A stretch of 64,000 nt of DNA from Chitinophaga sp. YR627 (GTDB lineage Bacteria > Bacteroidota > Bacteroidia > Chitinophagales > Chitinophagaceae). Location: assembly GCF_900114995.1 (NCBI RefSeq), contig NZ_FOUX01000005.1, positions 930,001 to 994,000 of the forward strand, given 5' to 3'. Made by a program: the position numbers and the translations under genes. Below the pieces are notes generated by a model. That model was given only the letters and a program-made list of their open reading frames with translations, had not been told where the DNA came from and made no database searches. Positions 16,397 through 24,487 of this stretch are shown piece by piece. Position 1 is the first letter of the stretch, and each line of letters starts with the position of its first letter.

Positions 16397-16834
16397 ATGA
16401 TGAAAACGCTCATGCTTCTTTTCTTTTCAATGATCATTGCCACTGGCAGTCTGTTAGCTCAAAACAATACGGCAGATAAGATACTGGGTACCTGGCTGAA
16501 TGAGGAAAAAGACGGTAAGATAGAGATCTATAAATCTGGTAATAAATACTTTGGCAAGCTCGTATGGGGTAAAAACATGTATGAGCCGGATGGAAGTTCC
16601 CGTACAGATATCAAGAATCCTGATACTAAGTTACGCAGTCGTAAGTTGCAGGACCTCGTGATACTCACAAATTTCACCTATGACGATGAGGAGTGGGAAG
16701 GCGGAAAGATCTATGATCCAAAGAGCGGAAAAACATATAGTTGCGTCATGAAATTCAAAGGTGCGTCCTTACAGATCAGAGGATATATAGGTATTTCCAT
16801 GCTTGGTCGTACAACAATATGGACCCGTGGATAA
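16397..16834 (+). CDS. DUF2147-family exported protein
   Basis: The product has 145 residues with a signal peptide (MMKTLMLLFFSMIIATGSLLAQ). The mature part matches the DUF2147 pattern along its length: GTWLNEEKDGKIEIYKSGNK, YFGKLVWGKN, DIKNPDTKLRSRKL, GGKIYDPKSGKTYSC and RGYIGISMLGRTTIWTR. DUF2147 proteins form a small beta-barrel in the periplasm or outer membrane. Their function is not established. The gene is alone, divergent from the surface-protein operon across about 300 bases in which I see only AT-rich sequence, and convergent with the DUF5777 gene. Confidence 0.9.
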   Translation: MMKTLMLLFFSMIIATGSLLAQNNTADKILGTWLNEEKDGKIEIYKSGNKYFGKLVWGKNMYEPDGSSRTDIKNPDTKLRSRKLQDLVILTNFTYDDEEWEGGKIYDPKSGKTYSCVMKFKGASLQIRGYIGISMLGRTTIWTRG

Positions 16835-16955
16835 AAAATAAATGATAAACCGGACAGATTGCGGAAAGCGGTTTTATCCAAAGCCACTTTCCACAACCCG
16901 CCGGTTCAAACCCTGTTGGCGTAGGTTTGTTGATAAAAGCGTTGTGTCCTTATGC

Positions 16956-17846
16956 TTACTTCCTGAAATTGAATGATCTTGAGATATTGAATCCGAAAAA
17001 GATATCTCCTTTACCCCAACTACCATTTGTCCTGGACAGATAATAAGGCCCGATCATACCATTTGAATTAGTAAAGACCAGCTGGAACACGTGTCCTCCC
17101 GTTTCGATGTCTACTCCGAGTGAAAGTGAATTATACACTTTTGTTGAAACTACCTGGTCAGGCAACAGATAACTGTATTCTGCAGTAACACTCATTCTCT
17201 TTGTAAACTTCATCCTGCCTCCTGCCGTAATGGCAAACAAGTCGTTATTATCTTCCGGTGTAGCTACCAGGTTGTAATGTGTCCAGGATGGCGCCAGTTG
17301 CAGCGACAGGTTCCGTGAAAACTTCCGGGCTATGAGTAACTGGGAAGTATAACTGGTACGGAAACGGGAATTGAGATAAGGTTTATCCGTATATCGCTGT
17401 GTATAGTGAGTCACGAGTTCATACAGACTAAGTGAAATGGGCACTGCGCCCTTACCTGTGGATTGTTGCAATATCTTATACTTGATATTTCCATCAAATG
17501 CCTTGTCTACAGAACTTCTGCCCACACCTGCAGATAACCTGTCGGTAAAGCCGTAGTCCAGACCAAAGCGGATAGAGGCATTATCCAGTCCAAACAGTTC
17601 ATACGCACCTTCATTCAGTTTTCCGAAACGGTGCATGATCAGGAATTGTAAGCTTTGTTTACCAGGCGATTCTACAGTAGGAACATTGATCAGCTGAGTA
17701 GCTTTGAACGTACCCGTCACTACATGGGATTGATCCGAAGAGTTCTGGGATTCATCCAGCATTTTCAGCAGACTGGTATCCTGCGCCATGGCAGCTACAT
17801 TTCCAAGTAATAAACACAATATGATATAACAGGCGATCTTTTGCAT
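16956..17846 (-). CDS. DUF5777-family outer-membrane beta-barrel protein
   Basis: The product has 296 residues from the ATG at 17846; a TTG two codons upstream also opens the frame. The signal peptide is MQKIACYIILCLLLGNVAAMAQ. The mature protein shows alternating hydrophobic strands and GVGRSSVDKAFDGNIKYKIL, HFGKL-like and DYGFTDRLSAG segments typical of DUF5777 barrels. It is the last gene of a tight minus-strand series behind YceI, a cytochrome c and an OB-fold protein. This grouping recurs in Bacteroidota as far as I recall, suggesting an envelope redox or lipid-related function. The precise role is unknown. Confidence 0.8.
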   Translation of the reverse strand: MQKIACYIILCLLLGNVAAMAQDTSLLKMLDESQNSSDQSHVVTGTFKATQLINVPTVESPGKQSLQFLIMHRFGKLNEGAYELFGLDNASIRFGLDYGFTDRLSAGVGRSSVDKAFDGNIKYKILQQSTGKGAVPISLSLYELVTHYTQRYTDKPYLNSRFRTSYTSQLLIARKFSRNLSLQLAPSWTHYNLVATPEDNNDLFAITAGGRMKFTKRMSVTAEYSYLLPDQVVSTKVYNSLSLGVDIETGGHVFQLVFTNSNGMIGPYYLSRTNGSWGKGDIFFGFNISRSFNFRK

Positions 17847-17853
17847 ATTCAAA

Positions 17854-18396
17854 CTATTTTGCCGGCTGACATACCGCTACGATCTGTATGTTGATTTGTG
17901 ACGCAATTTTGTCTTTAACCAGCGATGGTATTTTAATGTTATAATCAGAAGGTTTCACTGCAAAAGCAGCTTTAGCTGTCATTTTACCTTCCTCGACCTG
18001 TAATTCAGCGGGCAGATTCTGCACCTGCTGAGTCACGCCGTGAATAGTCAGCTGTCCGTTTACCTGTACCTTATAAGTACCCGGTTTATTTGCCACATCA
18101 CCGGTAAAGGTGCCTGTGAACTGTGCTTTAGGAAACTTTTCGCTCTCTACATAATTCTCGTTATAGTGTTCCTGCATCAGCTCTTTGGCAAACAGGAAAT
18201 TGCGCTGCAGGAGTGTAAATGCAAGCGACTTTTTCGTGAGATCGACAGCTGCAAACGCCTGATTATTTTGTGCTTTAATATCTTCCAGTGGTGTCTTGGA
18301 ATAAAAACTAACATTCCCGTTTCTGGTCATATATGTCTGTGCTTTCATCGGCAGATACATCAGACAGGCCAGCACAATAAAGCATATGGTTTTCAT
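17854..18396 (-). CDS. YceI-family periplasmic protein
   Basis: The product has 180 residues with signal peptide MKTICFIVLACLMYLPMKAQ. The YceI lipocalin-like pattern is visible: NGNVSFYSKTPLEDIKAQN, FLFAKELMQEHYNENYVESEKFPKAQFTG, the strand YKVQVNGQLTIHGVTQQV, and AAFAVKPSDYNIKIPSLV. YceI proteins bind long isoprenoid or amphipathic molecules in the periplasm, often beside cytochromes. The stop is 7 bases before the DUF5777 start codon, and the upstream cytochrome gene ends 10 bases before this start, so it is mid-operon. Confidence 0.9.
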   Translation of the reverse strand: MKTICFIVLACLMYLPMKAQTYMTRNGNVSFYSKTPLEDIKAQNNQAFAAVDLTKKSLAFTLLQRNFLFAKELMQEHYNENYVESEKFPKAQFTGTFTGDVANKPGTYKVQVNGQLTIHGVTQQVQNLPAELQVEEGKMTAKAAFAVKPSDYNIKIPSLVKDKIASQINIQIVAVCQPAK

Positions 18397-18406
18397 ATCC
18401 GTATTT

Positions 18407-18811
18407 TTAATTGTTCAGTGCTCCACGTGCAATCCACGCTTTGATCTTATTGATATTACAATCTGACAGTTTAGCTCCACCCTGTGGCATTGCAGGATAT
18501 CCGGCAGCATGTGTGATTACGCCTACCAGGTTGCCATTGTCTGCCTGTGTTTTTACAGAAGCATAACTACCCAGGGAAACACCACCACTAACGTTACCGT
18601 TACCATGACAGCTGTAACAGCTAGACTGGAGGATTGGCAGTACGTCAGTTGCATATTTCATATTAACTGTATCACAGGTATTGCCGCCACCACCGCCGCC
18701 GCCATTACCAGGAGGATTAGTGATATCCTGTTCATTACTTTTGGAACAGGACACAATGATGGTGCTGCATGCAATAGCTACTGCTATTAAAGAGAAAAAC
18801 ACTTTTTTCAT
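18407..18811 (-). CDS. Cytochrome c-type lipoprotein
   Basis: The product has 134 residues. The N-terminus is a lipoprotein-type signal (…CSTIIVSCSKS, likely lipidated Cys22), followed by a linker with seven consecutive glycines. A single haem c motif Cys65-Tyr-Ser-Cys68-His69 lies in LQSSCYSCHGNGN. Met108 in GYPAMPQGG is the probable sixth ligand, as in class I cytochromes c. It should be anchored to a membrane facing the periplasm and carry one electron. Its neighbours are an OB-fold protein upstream and YceI downstream, all within about ten bases, so it is part of one operon. Its redox partner is unknown. Confidence 0.88.
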   Translation of the reverse strand: MKKVFFSLIAVAIACSTIIVSCSKSNEQDITNPPGNGGGGGGGNTCDTVNMKYATDVLPILQSSCYSCHGNGNVSGGVSLGSYASVKTQADNGNLVGVITHAAGYPAMPQGGAKLSDCNINKIKAWIARGALNN

Positions 18812-18822
18812 AGTCTGAGTTG

Positions 18823-19245
18823 TTACTTGTTATTTATAATAGTTGCGTCAACAATGCTTACATCCATCAGTAGCCCTGTGCACATCCCTTTGATCAATAC
18901 TGATTGTCCAACTTTCGGCAGTTGTATCTCTTCTCCCGGTGCGATGCTGCAATTCACACCGCCCATACCATCTACCTGTCCGGCCAGCAAAACAGAAACG
19001 GCCGTTCCTGTCTTTTGCACATCTGTGACTGTACCGGCTACTTCTACCACTTTATTCACATAGTTCGTATTTGCGAGTTGCTCATTCTTTGAAAACTCCT
19101 CATACAGTTTCAGCGCGGAGATATGCTTATCTGTGTGCGCGGCTGCGGCGGAAGTTCTCGGTTTGTTATACAGGTAATATCCTGTTCCCGCTGCTATGAG
19201 GCAAAGCAATGCCCCTGCGAGAATGATCAATTTTCTTCGCGTCAT
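18823..19245 (-). CDS. Membrane-anchored OB-fold (tRNA_anti-like) protein
   Basis: The product has 140 residues. An N-terminal membrane anchor (IILAGALLCLIAAGTGYYLY, residues 7-26) is followed by an OB-fold: YVNKVVEVAGTVTDVQKTGTAVSVLL, then GGVNCSIAP, KVGQSVLIKGMCTGLLMDVSIVDATI. This matches tRNA_anti-like domains seen in Bacteroidota envelope proteins, where nucleic-acid binding is not implied. It probably faces the periplasm. It starts 25 bases after the beta-barrel fusion gene and precedes the cytochrome gene by 11 bases. The function is unknown; a role in the same redox or envelope unit is inference. Confidence 0.75.
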   Translation of the reverse strand: MTRRKLIILAGALLCLIAAGTGYYLYNKPRTSAAAAHTDKHISALKLYEEFSKNEQLANTNYVNKVVEVAGTVTDVQKTGTAVSVLLAGQVDGMGGVNCSIAPGEEIQLPKVGQSVLIKGMCTGLLMDVSIVDATIINNK

Positions 19246-19270
19246 GTCGTTGCTTATTAAAATGCTGTTT

Positions 19271-21250
19271 TTATCTCAGGCGTAAAGGCCGGGTCAGGCC
19301 TATATTCATACCCACACTTGTCACAGGCAGATCACCAATGCCGATACCTCTGGAAGGTATCTTAACATATGGTTCTACCCGCAGTGTACCTAACACGCCT
19401 ACTGGCCGTTCGTAACCAACGCCCAGATGTATAATAGAGAACCAGTCCGCAGTCGTTTTCCTGTAGGTCCAGTTCCTTTCTCCATACTGGCCATAGTATT
19501 TATAACTATAATCGTACTTCTGCTTTTTCATAATGTACGATGACATCCCTGCATTTGCATACCAGCTGCTTTTTTCACCTGTCGCAAAAGTGAACCGCAC
19601 ATTCACAGGTATTTCATACATATTACACCATCCATCCACATTGATAAGGTCCATGTCCGCAGGCCATGGTGTTTTCTTTGTATTAAAGTATTCTCCGGTA
19701 GAATAATAGAATTTACGTTCGTACAACACCCCTGTTTCTACTGCCAGTTTTTTACCAAAACGATATCCGGCAAGTAGTCCCACATTATATCCGACATTGG
19801 AGGTACGCTGGAACTTTACCGTTGTAAGGTCCGGACTAAAGACCAGACCATAATACAGTCCTTTTTTCAATGAAGCAGGTTCCCGTTTAACTTTTGTCGC
19901 ACTCGCCGCACTGCTGTCTGCCAATGCAACGACCGGTATATTGCGCTTTCTATCCACATGTAAGAGACTTGTCTGCGGTGGTGTATTCTTTACTGTGGCT
20001 CCGTCAATATGTTCAATACTCAGCGGACTTACAATGACAGCAGTTATCCCCGGCCTCGCAGCAGGATAACTGCTGTTGTTGGGGATATCCTGTGTTTCGC
20101 CCGTGCGTACAGGTATATTCCCTTTCTTCCTGTTCACGATGGATTGTTCACTGTCCGCCGCGGACGAACGTTCATCGCGTTCTGCAACATTTGCTGCAAC
20201 CTTCCGGCCTTTCTGCGAAGCTACACGTTCACGCGTGTTTAGTTGATCATCTTCGTCAATAGTAGATCTGCCTCCTTTTATAATACTAATGTTGTTGATT
20301 GTTGATGGCTTGTTGTTTGCTGACGGTTTAGCGACTCCGATTGCTGTTCGGTCAGTGTTTACCTTTCCTGCTGCAACTACTGAAGAACTACCAGCTGTCA
20401 GCACGTTATTATTGTTGCCTTTTCCTTTCGTCTCAGCCTTCACTACCGGCACATTACCAACAGTATTCCCTGTATTCTTCTTTCCTCCCGCAATTCCGGC
20501 AGCATTATCAGCTGTTACTGCACTATTAGTAGTTCCTGCATTTTTCTTTCCTGCCACTGCTCCTGGAACAACACCTGCGCCGCTGGTACTATTTGCATTT
20601 TCACCGGTTCTTCTCCCTGCCGTAGCATCTAAAGCTGTAACAGCTTTGTCCGTATTTCCTTTATTTATATTTTCAGCCGCAACAGTTGCAGGTTTAGTAA
20701 TGCCTTCATTTATTCTACCAGTATTACCGGTAGCAGGCGTATTGGTCTTATCCGTGTTGTCTGCTGTTGCTGAAGATGATCCTTTTCTGCTATCTGATTT
20801 ATCAGGAACGGCGGTGCCTTCCCTTGTATACTTCTCATCATCTGTTGATGCGATACCGGCATCTTCATTCTTTCCTGTTGTGTGATCAGAAGTAACTATA
20901 TCCTTTTCGTTATGAATTCCCTGTCTATTCTTAGCTAATATCTTATTATCCGCTGCTTTTATTGCTGCCGTATTGTCTTCTGTAATACCCTTCCTCCCGG
21001 TATCCTTACGGTTACCGGTAAATAATCCGCTTATAGCTACTGTTAAAAAAAGGATGGTTACCAGCACCCATAACCCACGTTTGAACCACCAGCGATCCTT
21101 TAACCTGCGTGTAGCGGTCCCCTGCTGATTGCTATCAGCCTGCTGCAACTTATTCTGCATAGCTTCCCAGTCACCACCACCCGTATTCAGGGGATAGTCT
21201 GAGGCCGCATTGCGGAATAGTTCGTCCATATCGTCATCTAGGAGCTGCAT
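19271..21250 (-). CDS. Inner-membrane-anchored protein with long low-complexity linker and C-terminal outer-membrane beta-barrel domain
   Basis: The product has 659 residues. Residues 1-58 are cytoplasmic (MQLLDDDMDELFRNAASDYP…DWEAMQNKL, the usual start of sigma-linked proteins in this group). Residues 59-78 form one membrane helix (GLWVLVTILFLTVAISGLF). A roughly 380-residue linker rich in N, T, G, A and K follows. A PorT/OMP-like beta-barrel-type domain starts near 462 (KKGLYYGLVFSPDLTTVKFQ). The start codon overlaps the sigma gene by 13 bases, so translation is coupled. It is probably the membrane partner (anti-sigma or sensor) of that sigma factor. The architecture could let one chain reach from inner to outer membrane; this is inference. 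Confidence 0.75.
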   Translation of the reverse strand: MQLLDDDMDELFRNAASDYPLNTGGGDWEAMQNKLQQADSNQQGTATRRLKDRWWFKRGLWVLVTILFLTVAISGLFTGNRKDTGRKGITEDNTAAIKAADNKILAKNRQGIHNEKDIVTSDHTTGKNEDAGIASTDDEKYTREGTAVPDKSDSRKGSSSATADNTDKTNTPATGNTGRINEGITKPATVAAENINKGNTDKAVTALDATAGRRTGENANSTSGAGVVPGAVAGKKNAGTTNSAVTADNAAGIAGGKKNTGNTVGNVPVVKAETKGKGNNNNVLTAGSSSVVAAGKVNTDRTAIGVAKPSANNKPSTINNISIIKGGRSTIDEDDQLNTRERVASQKGRKVAANVAERDERSSAADSEQSIVNRKKGNIPVRTGETQDIPNNSSYPAARPGITAVIVSPLSIEHIDGATVKNTPPQTSLLHVDRKRNIPVVALADSSAASATKVKREPASLKKGLYYGLVFSPDLTTVKFQRTSNVGYNVGLLAGYRFGKKLAVETGVLYERKFYYSTGEYFNTKKTPWPADMDLINVDGWCNMYEIPVNVRFTFATGEKSSWYANAGMSSYIMKKQKYDYSYKYYGQYGERNWTYRKTTADWFSIIHLGVGYERPVGVLGTLRVEPYVKIPSRGIGIGDLPVTSVGMNIGLTRPLRLR

Positions 21251-21813
21251 ACGTCAATTTCAGGTATATCTGTGTTTAATTTTTTTTGCAAATAAGCTCT
21301 TGCCTTTGCCAGGTTGGACTTGGAAGTGCCGATACTGATATTCAGTCTATCAGCAATTTCCTGGTGGGAGAATCCGTCTATTACATACATATTGAACACC
21401 ACCTGATAGGACGGTGGCAGTTCCTTTACCAGTATGATTAACTCCTTATAGTATAGTTTCTGTTCTGCTGTTTGTCCCACGTCCGGTACTTCCCATACTT
21501 CCTCCGGTATACCGCCGATCTCCGGTATCATATTTTTCCGCCTGAGTTCATCAATTGCCGTATTCACCATAATACGCTTGATCCACCCCATCAGCACTTT
21601 TTCCTGGTCTTCGGTATCCTCGCAACTGAATTTATCAAAACGGGTAAATACCTTCACAAAACCATCATTTACAACGTCTGCGGCATTTTCGTACCTGTAA
21701 ATATACCGGAACACAATTTTAAAAGCATAGCCATAGTATTGCTCATACAATAACTTCTGGCATCTGGGCTGTTTATTAATGCACCCCTGTATTATGGTAG
21801 AAAGTTGTTCCAA
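21238..21813 (-). CDS. ECF RNA polymerase sigma factor
   Basis: The product has 191 residues. Region 2 is readable in LYEQYYGYAFKIVFRYIYRYENAADVVNDGFVKVFTRFDKF and region 4 in LPPSYQVVFNMYVIDGFSHQEIADRLNISIGTSKSNLAKARAYL, with the DNA-recognition helix GTSKSNLAKAR. The start is a TTG at 21813; I found no in-frame ATG nearby, so weak initiation may limit its level. It is the first gene of a minus-strand series: the beta-barrel fusion overlaps it by 13 bases, and four envelope genes follow closely. It probably transcribes this operon and others in response to an envelope signal that is not identifiable here. Confidence 0.92.
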   Translation of the reverse strand: MEQLSTIIQGCINKQPRCQKLLYEQYYGYAFKIVFRYIYRYENAADVVNDGFVKVFTRFDKFSCEDTEDQEKVLMGWIKRIMVNTAIDELRRKNMIPEIGGIPEEVWEVPDVGQTAEQKLYYKELIILVKELPPSYQVVFNMYVIDGFSHQEIADRLNISIGTSKSNLAKARAYLQKKLNTDIPEIDVCSS

Positions 21814-22330
21814 TGTTTTTTCAATAGGCTCACATATGTCCTTACCTTATAAATACGGAAGCTGTAGAGAAAGGTTGCCTCGGGTGAAAAATATTTTTCA
21901 AATAAGATTTCACAGGTACGTAAAATATTAATAATCAATTAATTTGAAAGAACAATTTCCCTGAAAGCAATTAAGTTAGCTGGTCGGCAGAGGGCTTTCC
22001 AGGGTAAATAAAGGCCACAGACAGGCCTATATGCATCGAAATCACACACATGCTTAATTTCCGATATAGGTCCCTCAGCAGCATGTAAGCGATCTGCTGA
22101 TACTGCTTTATTGACCTTTATTGACCTTTATTGACCTTTATTGACCTTTATTGACCTTTATTGACCTTTATTGACCTCAACTGACACTCTTCCTTCCCTT
22201 CTGGTATAGTTCTCTTCAAATGCTACAATAACCTTCCATGCCCCCTTCTCAGGTACAAGACACACACGCTTTCCCCCGAAAATCCCCGGATTTCCTTTTC
22301 TTACATTTCCCCGCAAAAATAAGCTTATTC
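21814..22330. other. 517-base intergenic stretch with a 10-bp tandem repeat
   Basis: No convincing gene is present. It contains the upstream region of the sigma operon, one striking 10-bp tandem repeat (separate entry) and pyrimidine-rich sequence up to the 3' end of the sigma-FecR gene. A 66-residue ORF at 22238 reads across the end of that gene and looks like a shadow. Confidence 0.6.
22106..22177. repeat. Perfect 10-bp tandem repeat, about 7 copies
   Basis: The unit TTGACCTTTA occurs six times in perfect register (22111-22170), with a partial unit on each side. A near copy (TCAACTGAC) follows. The period is close to one helical turn. It lies about 300 bases upstream of the sigma operon. 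Confidence 0.95.
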
Positions 22331-23569
22331 CTATTCTACCTGCTGTTTCCAGGCGCCGATAGTAGCCGTATCGGCTTTACTAACAGAGACTTTCCCTTCG
22401 TGGGACAGTTCTGCCTGCTGCCCAGCGGGAATAGATAACCTTTTACTCCCTGCCTGGAGATGGATAGTTGCTCCAATAGCTGTGATGATCAATCGGGCTG
22501 GCGTAGGAAAGGTCTGTATATTAAATGAAGCACCGGTCACATCCGCAGAGAGCTGGTGTGCACGGATATGGAAAGGACGGTCACTATCGCTGTTTACCCG
22601 GAAACTTGCTTCGCCGTTTACCTCGACGTCTCTGTCTGTCACGGTATAGGAAGCGGGATATTTTACCGCACTACCTTTATTCAGCCAGACCTGTGTACCG
22701 TCAGGTAAGGTATCTTTTGATTTATGATCTGAAGCTGCTGACAACATGCGGAAGGAAGCAGACTTTTCTGAACGCATAAAGATCAGATAGATGCCCGGCC
22801 CGACTATCAGGAATACCAATGCAGCGACGGCATAGAGATAATTCAGCCTTTCTGAATAGATCTTCCGGATGGCAGGCGTACTGTCTGCCGGTATGGGCCG
22901 GTCTATTGCCGTCGCCCTGGATATCATGGGCGTCCAGTGTTCGTCATAAGGTCTGACAACCGGAGGATTTCCATCCAGCAACCTTGTCTTTTCCACTACC
23001 CAGTTATTATGGCGGGACGATACACTGCTATGCGCAACATCCTTAAGGCATTGCCTGACCGACTGGTGTACCGCGTTAATCGCACCAGTTACTGTATCTA
23101 CAGACAGGTTCATGGCAGCTGCTATCCGGGCAGGTGGCATAGCTTTGAGTCGATGCATCTCATAAATCAGTCTCCGCTGTTCAGGTAAAGACATGATCGT
23201 ATCATGTATCAGCGTCTGGTAGGCCTTATAGTGTTGTACTTCCGGGGGCAGTTCTTCCTCATATTGCGGCACCGGCAATAGCTCATCTGCTGCCGTATCC
23301 TGCAAATAGCTGTAACATTCATGTAATGACACAGAGCGCAGATAGGCATCCATGTCCTTTACATGAGGCAGCTTGTCTCTGTGTAACCAGATAATGATAA
23401 AAGTTTCCTGTAATACTGCCTGAATACAATGGCTATCCCCTTTCAGTATAATTGCAATGTCAGCCTGCACTATTGGCGCCACTGCCCTGAAGAAACGGGC
23501 AAACGAACTTTCATTGCCATCGGCAATGCTTTGCAGCAGTTCTGTATCATGATAGTTTATCTCCTGCAT
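22331..23569 (-). CDS. Fused ECF sigma factor / transmembrane FecR-type anti-sigma protein
   Basis: A single open frame of 412 residues. Residues 10-90 are sigma region 2 (ESSFARFFRAVAPIV … LQETFIIIWLHRDKLPHVKDMDAYLRS) and 118-176 are sigma region 4 (LPEQRRLIYEMHRLKAMPPARIAAAMNLSVDTVTGAINAV). After a linker, one membrane helix spans about 244-265 (YLYAVAALVFLIVGPGIYLIF). Residues 285-390 form a FecR domain (LPDGTQVWLNKGSAVKYPASY, VEVNGEASFRV). It stops at GAWKQQVE, exactly where the window's other FecR continues into its C-terminal DUF4974 domain. Topology would place the sigma part in the cytoplasm and FecR in the periplasm. Release by proteolysis, as for the Pseudomonas sigma/anti-sigma hybrid IutY, is inference. 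No receptor gene is adjacent. Confidence 0.85.
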   Translation of the reverse strand: MQEINYHDTELLQSIADGNESSFARFFRAVAPIVQADIAIILKGDSHCIQAVLQETFIIIWLHRDKLPHVKDMDAYLRSVSLHECYSYLQDTAADELLPVPQYEEELPPEVQHYKAYQTLIHDTIMSLPEQRRLIYEMHRLKAMPPARIAAAMNLSVDTVTGAINAVHQSVRQCLKDVAHSSVSSRHNNWVVEKTRLLDGNPPVVRPYDEHWTPMISRATAIDRPIPADSTPAIRKIYSERLNYLYAVAALVFLIVGPGIYLIFMRSEKSASFRMLSAASDHKSKDTLPDGTQVWLNKGSAVKYPASYTVTDRDVEVNGEASFRVNSDSDRPFHIRAHQLSADVTGASFNIQTFPTPARLIITAIGATIHLQAGSKRLSIPAGQQAELSHEGKVSVSKADTATIGAWKQQVE

Positions 23570-24015
23570 AACGCGGATGATCTTAAAAGGAATATACGAA
23601 ATATATACCAGCCGGTCAAAATCACGCTATCATCCTTAATTGTCTATTGTTAATACAGTTCTGTAAGGGTAATCTTTCAAAAGCATATCGTTATCATCAA
23701 CAGTAAAACCATCACCCAAAGCGACCCATTACCAATATCTACTATCACTCTGCCTTCTCACTATTCTTTATCATTCTCCTTTATCATCTAACTACCCATT
23801 ACCAATACTTACTATCGCTCCGCCCTCCCACTATTCTTTATCATTCTCCCCTTATCATCTAGCTACCCATTACCAATACTTACCGCTCTGCCCTACCACT
23901 ATTCTTTATCATTCTCCCTTTATCATCAATTATCCGCTGTCATCCTACAATCATCATCTGCAATCATTCCCCTAAAAACAATATCACCCAACCCTGATTA
24001 ACAACAGCCCTCTCC
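23570..24015. other. 446-base intergenic stretch with a triplicated ~71-bp repeat
   Basis: This lies upstream of the sigma-FecR gene on the minus strand and downstream of a small membrane-protein gene. It is pyrimidine-rich on the plus strand. Apart from the three direct repeats listed separately and a TATATTTC (minus strand, 23594-23601, one mismatch to the -7 consensus) I see nothing gene-like. Confidence 0.6.
23725..23930. repeat. Three tandem direct repeats of 65-71 bp
   Basis: Copies begin at 23725, 23795 and 23866 with CCCATTACCAATA and share CACTATTCTTTATCATTCTCC and TTATCATCTA. Copy 3 is shortened by a small internal deletion (TACCGCTCTGCC in place of TACTATCGCTCCGCC). Copies are contiguous without unique spacers and contain no ORF. 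Confidence 0.9.
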
Positions 24016-24339
24016 TCAACCTATCTCAGGCTTTCCCCTGACCCTATTTGATATAACACCCGCCGCTACACTTTCTGCCAATGATCTTATTATAATTGGA
24101 GAAGACGCCCCTGTCTGGAAATAAAGCATCCGGCTATGTACGACCAGCTCATCTCCAAAATAAACATACCCTACTATCAATGCCATCAGCACTGACACAA
24201 AGGAAAAGATATAAAACTGTAAGGTTTGGTAGTTAACCCGTCTGGATCCCGTTATACCGGAATACTCCCCGATCTGCAGTAATTGTACTGCAAGCGCACC
24301 CAGCATACAAAAGTATACCGGCGACTGAAGAAAATGCAT
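24016..24339 (-). CDS. Small hypothetical membrane protein (107 aa)
   Basis: From the ATG at 24339 the product has 107 residues; an alternative TTG lies three codons upstream. I do not recognise the family. Two probable membrane helices are visible: SPVYFCMLGALAVQLLQIG (about 6-24) and YIFSFVSVLMALIVGYVYFG (about 43-62). A more polar C-terminal half follows (GASSPIIIRSLAESVAAGVISNRV). The gene has no operon partner with clear function. The 5' gap to the next gene is about 150 bases. It is probably real, given its coherent membrane-protein pattern. Confidence 0.5.
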   Translation of the reverse strand: MHFLQSPVYFCMLGALAVQLLQIGEYSGITGSRRVNYQTLQFYIFSFVSVLMALIVGYVYFGDELVVHSRMLYFQTGASSPIIIRSLAESVAAGVISNRVRGKPEIG

Positions 24340-24487
24340 GACAAACAATGGTTTTGTATCAATAAATAAATCAACTCTGCCCCATTACAATACGAATGCG
24401 ACAGCTATAAAAATGGCCACTTTCACATAAATATCTTCCACGCTTTATAGCGCAGAACCTTGTGCTTATGCTCCATATCAGACTGAC

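Noticed and set aside
20289..20885. 198-residue plus-strand hydrophobic ORF
   Set aside because: It is antisense to the low-complexity linker of the 659-residue barrel fusion; the biased composition keeps several frames open.
22106..22177. CRISPR array
   Set aside because: The 10-bp units are contiguous with no spacers, and no cas genes are present.
23725..23930. CRISPR or transposon remnant
   Set aside because: Copies abut directly without unique spacers, terminal inverted repeats or transposase frame.
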